Below, one piece after another: positions 19,796 through 30,952 of a stretch of 64,000 bases of DNA (position 1 is the first letter of the stretch; each line of letters opens with the position of its first letter). Position numbers and translations under genes: made by a program. The stretch is from Enterococcus raffinosus (GTDB taxonomy: Bacteria > Bacillota > Bacilli > Lactobacillales > Enterococcaceae): contig NZ_JXLA01000026.1 of NCBI RefSeq assembly GCF_001886185.1, positions 1 to 64,000 of the forward strand, read 5' to 3'. Under the pieces are notes generated by a model that did not search any database, had not been told where the DNA came from, and saw only the letters and a list, made by a program, of their open reading frames with translations.

Positions 19796-20500
19796 CTATT
19801 CCATTTCTTCTAGTTGTTTGCGTCTTATTTCTTCTGTTTGCCTATTTAAATCATTCTCAGCCTGAGACAACTCTTCAAACGTCAAGATTCCATCGTTATT
19901 CAGATCTGCTTGAGAAGTTTCTTCGCTAATCACTCGTTCACCGTTTGGCAAGACGCGAAGAACCGTGACAGCTGCTCCGCTAGGGCTTACCAACACCTTA
20001 CCAACCTGATCATCCTTTTGAGGCTGTTCAGCTGACGCCTCCGGAGTTGCCGGTGCTGCCGACTGATTCGTTTCACTAGACGGTTGTGGTACCGCCACTT
20101 CACTGGAAGTCGAGGATTCTTCAAAGCGCAAATAACTCTTAGACGGCTCTATCTTAATCTTCTTTTCCGCCTCTACTCCGTTTACTTTCGAAGTCAACGT
20201 CAGTTCTTTCGTTTTTGGTTCGGTCAATTGGTACTCGATACGAAACAGACCATGTTCATCCGCAATTTCCTTTTGATCATCCACAGAAACTGTCGCATTT
20301 GGATCAGTCGTACCAGTGATAATTGCTTTACCTAGTTCATCGGTTTCGAATGTTTTGAAACTAATAATTTCAAGTTTCTTTTTTTCTTCAGAAGAGGACT
20401 CTGAAATACTAGACACTCTCTTTTGCTCTTTATCTGCATTACACCCCGCCAACAAAAAAATACTCACAGTAACAACCGCTAGTCCAACAATCTTTTTCAT
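19796..20500 (-). CDS. Lipoprotein with Ig-like and EF-hand segments
   Basis: 234 residues from the ATG at 20500 (GGAGGG just upstream). Lipobox FLLAGC with lipidated Cys20, so it is anchored outside the membrane. A Ser/Glu-rich linker follows, then an Ig-like beta domain at about 45-120 (AIITGTTDPNATVSVDD, as in bacterial Big/OmpL-type modules), a Ser/Pro/Ala-rich stretch (125-160), and near the C-terminus a canonical 12-residue EF-hand loop DLNNDGILTFEE. A basic/acidic helix ends the protein. The EF-hand suggests calcium binding at the surface. Function unknown. Monocistronic. Confidence 0.75.
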   Translation of the reverse strand: MKKIVGLAVVTVSIFLLAGCNADKEQKRVSSISESSSEEKKKLEIISFKTFETDELGKAIITGTTDPNATVSVDDQKEIADEHGLFRIEYQLTEPKTKELTLTSKVNGVEAEKKIKIEPSKSYLRFEESSTSSEVAVPQPSSETNQSAAPATPEASAEQPQKDDQVGKVLVSPSGAAVTVLRVLPNGERVISEETSQADLNNDGILTFEELSQAENDLNRQTEEIRRKQLEEME

Positions 20501-20706
20501 GAATCCCTCCAAAGCTTAGTGTAGAATAACTCCCTTATCTCTTTTGCATCATTAAATTGATTATTTCTATTATCCTTAGTAATTCAATTATAACAAAAGA
20601 AAACTTGCTAAGAAATATATTCTTGGTTTTGTTACTCAGTAATAAAAATCTCATATAAAGAATAACGCAAAGGAGTCTGTCTCACTATTTTTAGAAATCT
20701 CTTCGT

Positions 20707-20741
20707 AAAAAAAGGCCATGGTACAAAAGCACCACAGCCTT
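20707..20741 (-). terminator. Terminator of eno
   Basis: Minus strand AAGGCTGTGGT pairs with ACCATGGCCTT (two G-U pairs), then seven T. It lies 30 bp after the eno stop. Confidence 0.9.
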
Positions 20742-20769
20742 AATTCTTTATTCGTTTGTTCAACGCTAA

Positions 20770-22142
<1,373 letters not shown>

Positions 22143-22199
22143 AATATTAGTGAAAATCGCGGGCAGTTGCAAACAAAAGCTGCAATTTTCGTTAAAAAA

Positions 22200-22955
<756 letters not shown>

Positions 22956-23103
22956 TTAGAATAGCTCCTTTTTTCTTTTTGTCTAGCTTTATGAGCTAGC
23001 TCTTCTCAGTAATAAGTAAAAATTTTAAGAAACTTGAAAAGCAGTTTATCAAAATTTTAGCCTTATTGATCGAGAGCTGAACGAGCTCGTACCGCTTTTC
23101 TGA

Positions 23104-24294
23104 CTATTTATCGTTGATTGCTGCAAGACCAGGTAATTCTTTACCCTCTAATAATTCTAGACTTGCGCCGCCACCAGTTGAAATGTGAGTGAATTTGTCA
23201 GCAAAGCCAAGTTGTTCAGCTGCAGCTGCAGAATCTCCACCACCGATAATTGTAGTAGCATCTGTTAAGTTAGCGATTGCTTCGCAAACACCGATTGTTC
23301 CGCGAGCAAAGTTGCTCATTTCAAACACACCCATAGGTCCGTTCCAAACAACTGTTTTTGCACCTTCTAAAGTTTGTGCAAATAAAGCAATTGATTCAGG
23401 CCCAATGTCAAGTCCCATTTGTCCTTCAGGAACATCACCCGTATGTTCTTCTGTAGGAACGTCGTTTGAAAATTCAGCTGCTGTGATTGAGTCAACTGGT
23501 AAAACTAATTTGTCGCCAGCTGCTTCGATCAATTCCTTAGCCAAGTCTACTTTATCAGCTTCTACTAATGAGTTACCGATTTCCATCCCTTTAGCTTTAT
23601 AAAATGTATACGTCATTCCTCCGCCGATCAAAATTTTGTCTGCTTTAGGAATCAAGTTTTTAATTACGCCAATTTTATCAGAAACTTTCGCTCCACCTAA
23701 AATAGCGATCATAGGACGTTTAGGTTCTTCAACCGCTTCGCCGATGAATTTGATTTCTTTTTCCATTAAGAATCCAGCAACAGTTGGAATTCCAGTAGAT
23801 GCAATACCTACGTTAGAAGCATGAGCACGGTGAGCAGTACCGAATGCATCATTTACAAAAACATCGCCTAATGAAGCCCAGTATTTACCAAGTTCAGCGT
23901 CATTTCCGCTTTCTTTTTTACCGTCAATATCTTCGAAACGAGTGTTTTCAAAGACAACTACGTCGCCGTCTTTCATGTCTGCAATTGCCGCTTCCAATTC
24001 AGAACCACGAGTTTCAGGTACAAATGTTACATTTTTACCTAATAATTCGCTTAAACGTTCAGCTACAGGTTTTAATGATTTGCCTGCTTTATCTTCTTCT
24101 GTTTTCACACGACCTAGGTGAGAGAACAAAATTGCTTTACCGCCTTGTTCTAAAATGTAATTGATTGTTGGCAACGCCGCTTTAATACGAGTGTCATCCG
24201 TAATCACGCCATCTTTAACAGGAACGTTGAAGTCCACACGAACTAAAACTTTCTTGTCTTTCAAGTCAAGATCTTTAACTGTCATTTTTGCCAT
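23104..24294 (-). CDS. pgk: Phosphoglycerate kinase
   Basis: 396 residues. Transfers phosphate from 1,3-bisphosphoglycerate to ADP. N-domain motifs [21 protein letters not shown] and the basic patch residues; nucleotide-binding [21 protein letters not shown] and [13 protein letters not shown] in the C-domain. It has its own likely promoter (TATAAT at 24333-24338 on the minus strand) after the gap terminator, so pgk-tpiA-eno can be expressed apart from cggR-gap. Confidence 0.98.
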   Translation of the reverse strand: MAKMTVKDLDLKDKKVLVRVDFNVPVKDGVITDDTRIKAALPTINYILEQGGKAILFSHLGRVKTEEDKAGKSLKPVAERLSELLGKNVTFVPETRGSELEAAIADMKDGDVVVFENTRFEDIDGKKESGNDAELGKYWASLGDVFVNDAFGTAHRAHASNVGIASTGIPTVAGFLMEKEIKFIGEAVEEPKRPMIAILGGAKVSDKIGVIKNLIPKADKILIGGGMTYTFYKAKGMEIGNSLVEADKVDLAKELIEAAGDKLVLPVDSITAAEFSNDVPTEEHTGDVPEGQMGLDIGPESIALFAQTLEGAKTVVWNGPMGVFEMSNFARGTIGVCEAIANLTDATTIIGGGDSAAAAEQLGFADKFTHISTGGGASLELLEGKELPGLAAINDK

Positions 24295-24332
24295 GAAAGA
24301 AAACCTCCAAATAGTTTTTTTAAATCTTTTCT

Positions 24333-24359
24333 ATTATACAACTCTTTTCGAGAAAAGAG
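24333..24359 (-). promoter_or_regulatory. pgk promoter region with a perfect palindrome
   Basis: TATAAT (24333-24338) on the minus strand, with the 18-bp palindrome CTCTTTTC-GA-GAAAAGAG (24342-24359) filling the spacer and touching the -35 position, where the hexamer is poor. This looks like a regulated promoter; the regulator is unknown. Confidence 0.45.
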
Positions 24360-24376
24360 CCAATGATAAACTTACG

Positions 24377-24406
24377 AAAAAAACGGAGAAGCGCGTTGCT
24401 TCCCCG
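24377..24406 (-). terminator. Terminator after gap
   Basis: Minus strand CGGGGAAGC pairs with GCTTCTCCG (one mismatch or G-U) around a 5-nt loop and is followed by seven T. It separates cggR-gap from pgk-tpiA-eno. Confidence 0.85.
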
Positions 24407-24442
24407 CCTTTTTTCAGACAATGTTGTTGTTTAAAATAATTC

Positions 24443-25444
24443 TTATAGTTTAGCGAAATATTCTAAAGTACGAACCAATTGAGCAGTGTATGACATTTCA
24501 TTGTCATACCAAGCAACAGTTTTAACTAATTGTTGGTCGCCAACTGTCATAACTTTAGTTTGAGTTTCGTCAAATAATGATCCGTAAGTCATACCTACGA
24601 TATCTGAAGAAACGATTTCGTCAGTGTTGTAACCGAATGATTCGTTAGATGCTGCTTTCATCGCTGCATTTACTTCATCAACAGTCACTTTTTTGTTAAG
24701 AACAGTCACTAATTCAGTTAATGAACCAGTTGCAACAGGAACACGTTGAGCAGCTCCGTCTAATTTACCGTTCAAGTCAGGAATAACTAAACCGATCGCT
24801 TTAGCAGCACCAGTTGAGTTAGGCACGATGTTTGCTGCAGCAGCACGTGCACGACGGAAGTCACCTTTAGGATGAGGTCCATCAAGAGTCATTTGGTCCC
24901 CTGTGTAAGCATGGATAGTTGTCATTAATCCTTCAACAACACCAAATTCGTCATTTAAAGTTTTAGCCATAGGAGCTAAACAGTTAGTAGTACATGAAGC
25001 ACCAGAGATAACTGTTTCGTCACCAGTTAAAGTTTCGTGGTTAGTGTTGTAAACAATTGTTGGAACATCGTTACCACCAGGAGCTGAGATAACAACGCGT
25101 TTAGCACCAGCTGTTAAATGTTTTTCAGCAGCAGATTTTGAAGTGAAGAATCCAGTACATTCTAATACGATATCTACTCCTAGTTCTCCCCAAGGTAATT
25201 CTTCTGGGTTGCGGTTAGCAAGAACTTTAACTTCTTTTCCGTTCACGTTGAATGAACCTTCGTGAACTTCAACAGTTCCGTTAAAGCGACCTTGAGTTGT
25301 ATCATATTTTAACAAGTGAGCCAACATTTTAGCGTCTGTTAAATCGTTGATAGCTACAACTTCCAATCCTTCTACATCTTGGATACGGCGGAATGCTAAG
25401 CGTCCGATACGTCCAAATCCGTTAATTCCAACTTTTACTGTCAT
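24443..25444 (-). CDS. gap: Glyceraldehyde-3-phosphate dehydrogenase
   Basis: 333 residues. NAD-dependent phosphorylating GAPDH. Rossmann start [16 protein letters not shown] at 5-20, catalytic Cys151 in SGASCTTNC, phosphate/NAD loops ([29 protein letters not shown]) and WYDNEMSY. Strong ribosome site. Lies 35 bp after cggR, so the pair is one transcript under the CggR operator, and read-through past the terminator at 24377-24406 would feed the lower glycolytic genes. Confidence 0.98.
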   Translation of the reverse strand: MTVKVGINGFGRIGRLAFRRIQDVEGLEVVAINDLTDAKMLAHLLKYDTTQGRFNGTVEVHEGSFNVNGKEVKVLANRNPEELPWGELGVDIVLECTGFFTSKSAAEKHLTAGAKRVVISAPGGNDVPTIVYNTNHETLTGDETVISGASCTTNCLAPMAKTLNDEFGVVEGLMTTIHAYTGDQMTLDGPHPKGDFRRARAAAANIVPNSTGAAKAIGLVIPDLNGKLDGAAQRVPVATGSLTELVTVLNKKVTVDEVNAAMKAASNESFGYNTDEIVSSDIVGMTYGSLFDETQTKVMTVGDQQLVKTVAWYDNEMSYTAQLVRTLEYFAKL

Positions 25445-25479
25445 TTAAGATTTCCTCCTTATGGAATCAAAAAATATAT

Positions 25480-26523
25480 TTATTTTAAAGGGGGGATCCC
25501 TTTTAAAATCTCGTTTGCAGCAGCTTCATCAGTGATGAGCCACGTTTGTTTTGGAGCATTTTTCATATATGCTGTAATGGCTTTTACTTTGCTTTTTCCA
25601 CCAGCAACTGCGAGAATCGTCGGCATCTTTTGAATATCTTCTAAAGATAAGCCAATGCGCGGTACTTTATGGACGATTTCTCCATTTTCGTCAAAAAAGT
25701 ATCCAAAAGATTCTGCAACAGCATTTTTTTGTTTTAGACGAACGATCTCCTCTTCTGACATTTTTCGTCTAGCCGCCATATGAACAGCTCGACCAATACT
25801 GTGTACAACACAATTGGCCTCCTTAATCATCGCCAGGACACTTCTGATAGAGGGTTCTTTCAGCAATGTGTGGTAGGCTTCCTCACTTAATTGTTCCGGT
25901 ACATATAGCGCGCGATGCTCCCCATGAGCATTCGCTGCCATTAATGCGCTGACTGAGTTAGCTTGGATTGACACTGCCTCCCCAATACCTCCTCGAGCAG
26001 GAACAAAAAGATTATGGCGCTTTGTTGTTTCTAATGGACTGACGTGTCTGGCTACTTCTGCCATCGTCGTTCCGCCCATCACTGCAATAATATTTCGGCC
26101 GTCTGGTAATTGACGCTGCAATGCCTCATCTACCAACTCGCCAAATTCACCGATTACTTTTTCTTGTTCATCACTGTTTCCAGAAACAATCAGACAACGT
26201 TCGATCTTGAATAGTGTAGCAAGTTGCTTTTCTAACTGATCCATGCCGGTAAACTGTTCCATCAATAGTTCCAGATGTTGTAGTAAGCCTTCGCCTTTTT
26301 CAGTTAGCAACATACCACTCTTTGTTGCATCAATCAAACGCTGATCTCTAAGATAATCTGTCTCACTTCGCAATACCCGTTCAGTAAGTCCTAATGAATC
26401 AGCTAAGTTTCTTCGACCGATTGGTTGCATCCAAAAAATATTCTGCATAATACGATATCTTTTTTTTACAACCTCTAGCACATCAGGGGCGATTGCTTCA
26501 AGCACTCTTAATTCACTTAACAA
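25480..26523 (-). CDS. cggR: Central glycolytic genes regulator
   Basis: 347 residues. SorC/DeoR-like repressor. N-terminal winged-helix region about 1-85 (RYRIMQNIFWMQPIGRRNLADSL, LTERVLRSETDYL); sugar-phosphate-binding domain from about 95 (GGTTMAEVARHV, PARGGIGE, VAGGKSKVKAI). CggR represses the gap operon and is relieved by fructose 1,6-bisphosphate. Start is TTG at 26523, supported by GGAGG 7 nt upstream and by the conserved N-terminus. The operator lies directly upstream, so it represses itself and gap. Confidence 0.93.
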   Translation of the reverse strand: MLSELRVLEAIAPDVLEVVKKRYRIMQNIFWMQPIGRRNLADSLGLTERVLRSETDYLRDQRLIDATKSGMLLTEKGEGLLQHLELLMEQFTGMDQLEKQLATLFKIERCLIVSGNSDEQEKVIGEFGELVDEALQRQLPDGRNIIAVMGGTTMAEVARHVSPLETTKRHNLFVPARGGIGEAVSIQANSVSALMAANAHGEHRALYVPEQLSEEAYHTLLKEPSIRSVLAMIKEANCVVHSIGRAVHMAARRKMSEEEIVRLKQKNAVAESFGYFFDENGEIVHKVPRIGLSLEDIQKMPTILAVAGGKSKVKAITAYMKNAPKQTWLITDEAAANEILKGIPPLK

Positions 26524-26538
26524 AGGAATTCCTCCGTT

Positions 26539-26574
26539 GGACTTAAGTAGTCCCTCATAGACTTTTAGCGACCC
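26539..26574 (-). promoter_or_regulatory. CggR operator, two direct repeats
   Basis: Minus strand GGGTC-N6-AGTC and GGGAC-N6-AGTC, spaced 20 bp start to start. This is the layout of the B. subtilis CggR operator (two CGGGAC-N6-TGTC repeats). It lies 16 bp before the cggR TTG codon, downstream of a likely promoter (TTGACT at 26600-26605). Confidence 0.8.
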
Positions 26575-26673
26575 ATGAATGATAAAAAAAATGAAAGAAA
26601 GTCAAATTATTCATTTGAAATTGTTGATTTCTTACATGACAAAGTGTAACAGTTTTGAGGCGTCTACGCAAGG

Positions 26674-26700
26674 AAAAAGCCAAGTTTTTTTACTTGGCTT
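26674..26700 (-). terminator. Terminator of rpoN
   Basis: Minus strand AAGCCAAGT / ACTTGGCTT, 6-nt A-rich loop, then T run. It begins inside the rpoN stop codon. Confidence 0.85.
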
Positions 26701-28000
26701 AATCAAAACGTTTTCTTTTAGATGAGCTTGGGATATTCAAAGCATCTCGATATTTGGCAACCGTACGCCGAGAGATTTTCTGGTCCTTTTCAGCAAGCAA
26801 TTCTACAATTTTTTGGTCAGATAATGGTTTGCGTTTATCTTCTTGTTCAACAAATGAAGCAATCAACTGTTTGACTTCATCTGCAGAAGTATCTTCATCA
26901 TTTACTTTATTGACAAAAAAGCTTCGCAGTTCAAATACACCGAAATCTGTTTCGATATATTTCCCGTTCACTGTGCGGCTAATCGTTGATTCGTGAACAT
27001 CTAATTCTTTCGCAACATCTTTCAGCATTAATGGTTTTAATGCTCCTTGTTTATCTTCAAAAAAATGTGCTTGATGCTGAACGATGATTTTACCGACTTC
27101 CAGAATGGTATCTTTCCGTTGCCCAAGTGTCTTATTTAACCATTCAAACTGTTGTAGCTTTTCTTTTAAATAAGCTTTTGTTTCATCATCCGCTTGTTCT
27201 TTCAAACGATTAAAATAATTTTCTTGAAAGTTCAAACGTAGTTGGCCACGCTTATTCGATAAAACAACTAGCTGATTCTCTCTTCTCACCAATGTCAAAT
27301 CTGGAATAATGAAGTTTGAATCCTGTCCACCGAAACTTGCGCCTGGAAATGGATTTAACGTTCGAATATAATCAAGAATTTTCTGTACCTGCGCTAAACT
27401 AATCTGATAAGACTTAGCAATTTGTTCAAACTTTCTTTTAGCAATTGCATCAAACGATTCCTCTAAGAGAAGATATGCTAAATCTGGTGCGTAGTCATCC
27501 TGCTCTGTCTGAAGCATCAGGCATTCTTGCAAGTTCCTAGCACCTACTCCTGGCGGATCTAGCTGCTGCAACAGTGTCAATGCATCAAGGTATTGAAGAT
27601 CGGTCGCTTTTAATTCTTCTTTCACTCGCTCCTCGTCAACTTTCAAATAGCCATTTACGTCAATGAACTCGACTAGAACTAACATAATTTCACGAATAAA
27701 GGTATCTCGATAATTTAGATGGATTTGGTTGATCAAATGTTCAAACAGAGAAACAGGATGATCGGCAATTTGTATGAACGATTCTTCCTTAACTGCTCCT
27801 CCATGCATCTGCATCAAGTCACTTTGAATTTTTGGTGCGACCACGTCAAATAGCGGATTCTCCAAAGAGACCGTTTCAACATAGTCTTGCAACTCCTCAG
27901 TGTTAAATTGTAAAATTTGAATCGCTTGCTGCAATTCTTGCGTCATCGCCAATTTTTGAGTTTGTTGTTGCTTTTGAGAATAACCTTGTTGAAACTTCAT
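26699..28000 (-). CDS. rpoN: RNA polymerase sigma-54 factor
   Basis: 433 residues. Region I at the N-terminus is glutamine- and leucine-rich (QGYSQKQQQTQKLAMTQELQQAI), the activator-interaction segment. The core-binding domain follows, then the helix-turn-helix (KDVAKELDVHESTISRTVNGKY) and the RpoN box ISRRTVAKYRD near the C-terminus, which reads the -24 element. In enterococci sigma-54 drives PTS operons together with LevR/MptR-type activators. No -24/-12 promoter was spotted in this window. Monocistronic. Confidence 0.97.
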   Translation of the reverse strand: MKFQQGYSQKQQQTQKLAMTQELQQAIQILQFNTEELQDYVETVSLENPLFDVVAPKIQSDLMQMHGGAVKEESFIQIADHPVSLFEHLINQIHLNYRDTFIREIMLVLVEFIDVNGYLKVDEERVKEELKATDLQYLDALTLLQQLDPPGVGARNLQECLMLQTEQDDYAPDLAYLLLEESFDAIAKRKFEQIAKSYQISLAQVQKILDYIRTLNPFPGASFGGQDSNFIIPDLTLVRRENQLVVLSNKRGQLRLNFQENYFNRLKEQADDETKAYLKEKLQQFEWLNKTLGQRKDTILEVGKIIVQHQAHFFEDKQGALKPLMLKDVAKELDVHESTISRTVNGKYIETDFGVFELRSFFVNKVNDEDTSADEVKQLIASFVEQEDKRKPLSDQKIVELLAEKDQKISRRTVAKYRDALNIPSSSKRKRFD

Positions 28001-28052
28001 AGACTTTCCCCTTGTTTTTTTAAAATTATATGCTAAACTAATATTCGTGCTT

Positions 28053-28124
28053 GCGCCCTTAGTGTAGTGGATATCACGTAAGATTCCGGTTCTTGAGACG
28101 GGGGTTCGATTCCCTCAGGGCGCG
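28053..28124 (+). tRNA. tRNA-Arg (anticodon CCG)
   Basis: 72-nt cloverleaf. Acceptor stem GCGCCCT (28053-28059) with AGGGCGC (28117-28123), discriminator G. Anticodon arm AAGA-TTCCGGT-TCTT gives anticodon CCG. T arm GGGGG-TTCGATT-CCCTC. CCA is not encoded. A single tRNA gene on the plus strand between minus-strand genes, with its own terminator. Reads CGG arginine codons. Confidence 0.95.
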
Positions 28125-28130
28125 TACATT

Positions 28131-28170
28131 ACGACACTTCTCTTTTTGAGACGTGTCGTTTCTTTTTTTC
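28131..28170 (+). terminator. Terminator of the tRNA gene
   Basis: ACGACAC (28131-28137) pairs with GTGTCGT (28153-28159), with inner CTC/GAG, then a T-rich run. Confidence 0.9.
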
Positions 28171-28272
28171 GAATGCATTAGTATATCTCCGTAAAGACCA
28201 TTATACTTTTTTAACGGATACTTATCAATTTTGATTCTATTAATGCCTTAAACTAACGAAATAATTAAAATG

Positions 28273-28305
28273 AACCGCTCAAATAAGAATTCTATTTGAG
28301 CGGTT
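28273..28305. terminator. Terminator after the P450 gene
   Basis: Perfect 13-bp inverted repeat AACCGCTCAAATA / TATTTGAGCGGTT with an 7-nt centre. It lies 8 bp after the P450 stop. The T run is better on the plus strand, but it can end the minus-strand P450 transcript. Confidence 0.75.
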
Positions 28306-28312
28306 TTATTGA

Positions 28313-29572
28313 TCAGTTCTTGATTAGTACGGCCTTGCTTTTTGGAAAAGTTGGAAATTGATTCATTGGAATTTCCCAATCCTGTTCTGGTACAGAAAAT
28401 TGATACTTATTCACTAATTGATCAGAAAAGACCCGCAGTGTATGCAGTGTTATCCATTCTCCTGCGCAGCGATGCATGGCTTCAAATTTCCCTCCACCTT
28501 GGGCAATCATCTCATATTCTTCATCATAGGAAATATGTTTTTCCTTACCAAGATAACGAGAGATACGAAATACTTCAGGTGTTTCAATCGCTCGTTTATC
28601 ATGGTTTGTTCCATAAAGATCCAAAACTACCCAGCTTCCTGTAGGAATCAAATAACCGTCAATTTCAACATCCTGTTTAGCAAAGGCAGGTAGCATTGGA
28701 AAGAAAGGATAATAACGACGCATCTCTTGAATAAATGAATCTTGCAATTTATTAAACTCTGCATGAAGCCTTTGGTAAATATCTGGTCTGCTAAATAAGG
28801 CATGACCCATTAATGCTACCCATACGGTCAAAGCCACAGTCGGACGAATCACGTTTAATAGTTCAACGGCAGCTACACCAATAGGTAATAGGTTGCCATT
28901 ATCATCCTTTGCATTCGCAAAGGCATAAAGTGCTACATCCTCTTTTCCGGCAACTGGCGTTGTCCTTGCTTGTTCAATCAGTGACTGTGCCCATTTCTCT
29001 GATTTTTTGCGATTTTCTATTCCCTTAATATGCGTTGCAGGATTAGTTACAGCAGAACTAATCATTGAAATTTGATATTCAGCGAGTTGATCGATTTCTT
29101 CTTTGCTCATTTTGGATAAATCAATGCCTGCCCATTCACAGATTGATCGGAATAATACATCCTTAGATAAGTCGAACAATTCAAATTCACCTTGCTGGTG
29201 ATCTAATTTTTCAGATAAATTCTTATCTAAAATCCGATGGTACTCTTCCATTCTTTTTGGCGTCATTAAATCCATAAAGACAGTTTTTCTATTTTTGTGT
29301 GTCTCACCATCTAAGGTTTGAACCCCATCTTCTCCAAATAATGTTTTCAAAACAACCTTTGGCATTGCACCTTCACGCTTAAAATTGCTTGGATCATAAA
29401 ATTTTCGAGCAGCTTCATTTCCATATACGGCAATGACTTCTTTGTTCAATAATTTTGCTTTGACAACTGGCGCACCAGCTTCTTTCCGCAATTCTGATAA
29501 TAATAGATAGCCTTCATCCAATCGTTCTGTGACATCCGTTAATTTGATTTTAATTTCAGGTACTTTTTCCAT
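28313..29572 (-). CDS. Cytochrome P450, CYP152 (fatty-acid peroxygenase) type
   Basis: 419 residues from the ATG at 29572 (GGAAGG 8 nt upstream; a GTG three codons earlier overlaps that site). Heme ligand Cys369 in MHRCAGEWITLH. Arg243-Pro244 in NVIRPTVAL replaces the usual acid-Thr pair of P450s; in CYP152 this Arg holds the fatty-acid carboxylate and lets H2O2 drive the reaction. MRRYYPFFPMLPAF is also CYP152-like. Gln85 in GVQTLDG matches hydroxylating P450-BSbeta rather than the His of the decarboxylase OleT. No ferredoxin or reductase gene is nearby, as expected for a peroxygenase. Predicted: alpha/beta-hydroxylation of fatty acids. Unusual for this group of bacteria. Confidence 0.85.
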   Translation of the reverse strand: MEKVPEIKIKLTDVTERLDEGYLLLSELRKEAGAPVVKAKLLNKEVIAVYGNEAARKFYDPSNFKREGAMPKVVLKTLFGEDGVQTLDGETHKNRKTVFMDLMTPKRMEEYHRILDKNLSEKLDHQQGEFELFDLSKDVLFRSICEWAGIDLSKMSKEEIDQLAEYQISMISSAVTNPATHIKGIENRKKSEKWAQSLIEQARTTPVAGKEDVALYAFANAKDDNGNLLPIGVAAVELLNVIRPTVALTVWVALMGHALFSRPDIYQRLHAEFNKLQDSFIQEMRRYYPFFPMLPAFAKQDVEIDGYLIPTGSWVVLDLYGTNHDKRAIETPEVFRISRYLGKEKHISYDEEYEMIAQGGGKFEAMHRCAGEWITLHTLRVFSDQLVNKYQFSVPEQDWEIPMNQFPTFPKSKAVLIKN

Positions 29573-29670
29573 GACGATCACCTTCCAATTTTCTTTCTAG
29601 TTTTATACTATCGTTTTTCTTAAGAAAGAACCAAAGGAAGCGCTTGTGAAAAATGAATTGAAAAAATACA

Positions 29671-29700
29671 AAAAAAGAATAGATCAAAATGATCTATTCT
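29671..29700 (-). terminator. Terminator of rpoE
   Basis: Minus strand AGAATAGATCA / TGATCTATTCT with a 3-nt loop and seven T. The 5' arm contains the rpoE stop codon. Confidence 0.9.
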
Positions 29701-30311
29701 TCGTCTTCCTCGTCATCATCAAATTCATCGTCGTCATCGTCGATCACGCTTAAATCATCTTCGATACCGCCTGGAACAACTTCTTCATCATCTTCGCTTG
29801 CATCAGCCCCAATTTCTTGTAAATCAGAGTTGTATGCTGCGATTTCGTCATCGTCATCATCATCGTCATCGTCGATTTCATCATCGTCGTCATCAACCAA
29901 TAGATCCGTGTCTTCAGGATCATCATCGTTGTAGTCAATTGCATCTTCATCATCATTAATGAACGCATTAACCTTCTTACGTTTTTTGCGACGTGGTTTA
30001 TCTTCTTCTTCATCTTCTAAACCATGGTTCACTTCTTCATCGATTGAATCGATTGCATACCATGAGCGTAATCCCCAGCGGTTATCCCCTAGAGAAATAA
30101 AACTTCCATCAATATTCAAATCGGTATAAAATTGGGCTAATGCATCACGAATTTCACTGTCTGATTTGCCAAGATAGTTTTGGATTTGATTCACTAAATC
30201 CGAAAAATCCATTACATCGGCGCGTTCTTCCAGAATTGCGTGTGCCACTTCAATCATTGATAATTCATCTTTGTTCAAACCATCAAAAATACTAAGTTCC
30301 AAGTATGACAC
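29694..30311 (-). CDS. rpoE: RNA polymerase delta subunit
   Basis: 205 residues. N-terminal winged-helix (HARE-HTH) domain about 1-95 ([34 protein letters not shown]). A basic patch follows (KPRRKKRKK, 105-115), then an extended, almost purely Asp/Glu C-terminal half. Delta is a Firmicutes RNA polymerase subunit that displaces nucleic acid and speeds recycling; the basic patch and acidic tail match its known design. Normally pyrG lies just downstream; here the P450, rpoN and glycolytic genes intervene. Own terminator. Confidence 0.96.
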   Translation of the reverse strand: MSYLELSIFDGLNKDELSMIEVAHAILEERADVMDFSDLVNQIQNYLGKSDSEIRDALAQFYTDLNIDGSFISLGDNRWGLRSWYAIDSIDEEVNHGLEDEEEDKPRRKKRKKVNAFINDDEDAIDYNDDDPEDTDLLVDDDDDEIDDDDDDDDDEIAAYNSDLQEIGADASEDDEEVVPGGIEDDLSVIDDDDDEFDDDEEDEE

Positions 30312-30375
30312 GTCCTTTCAAAGTCTACTCCTTATCATACAAAATCGACAGCTAAAAAGCAAACCTTTCTTACGC

Positions 30376-30810
30376 TCAAGTAGTAAATTCTAGTACTAAG
30401 TGATAGTCCCCAACTTTTTCTTCTTTCATATACAATGCATAATCAATTGTAATAATTCCTGAGAACGGTCGATCCTTTAAACTTACATGTAAATTTTTTG
30501 CATAAGTCGAAATCATAAAGATTCCAAAGGGCGTTTTATACGTTGTATCCATTTTCTCACGATAAGCAAAACGCATCCGCATCCTTGCCTCGCCAGAGCG
30601 AATCAATTGTACTTGCGAATCGGGGGTAACTTTTACCGTAACGGGAATTTCTTGTCCATCCGGTTGAATTTCCTTATAACGAATGTACAAGGTATCCCCC
30701 ATTTTAACCACTTGACCAGGGAGGTCGAATACGAAATCTTCCGTCTCATTATTTTGAGTGACTTTCGTTTGAACGTTTATTTTTGCGGGAATGCCTTCAT
30801 TAATTTTCAC
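30376..30810 (-). CDS. DUF1934 (YwiB-like) beta-barrel protein
   Basis: 144 residues from a GTG at 30810, preceded by AAGGAGT at 10 nt; a TTG further upstream in frame has no such support. DUF1934 proteins form a small calycin-like barrel (INVQTKVTQN, TPFGIFMISTYAKNLHV, ITIDYALYM). Cytoplasmic, function unknown. The family is usually next to rpoE (and argS in Bacillus); here it directly precedes rpoE without argS. Confidence 0.85.
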   Translation of the reverse strand: MKINEGIPAKINVQTKVTQNNETEDFVFDLPGQVVKMGDTLYIRYKEIQPDGQEIPVTVKVTPDSQVQLIRSGEARMRMRFAYREKMDTTYKTPFGIFMISTYAKNLHVSLKDRPFSGIITIDYALYMKEEKVGDYHLVLEFTT

Positions 30811-30952
30811 AGAGCTTCCACTCCTTCCACTATTTATTTTTGTCGGTTTTACTTTTTTTGTCAACTACTTCTGTTTTTTGAGTGGCTAAATTACTTGTTT
30901 TCACTTTTTTGTTTATAATAGAGAAGAAAAGATAGAACGAGAGGAAGATTCG

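Noticed and set aside
28053-28312. tRNA-Arg as an integration site for a mobile element carrying the P450 gene
   Set aside because: No repeat of the tRNA 3' end, integrase or transposase was found around the P450 gene, and flanking genes are housekeeping.
29689-29934. Plus-strand frame with long runs of serine
   Set aside because: It is the antisense of the Asp/Glu-rich tail of rpoE; GAT/GAC runs read as serine codons on the other strand. No ribosome site.
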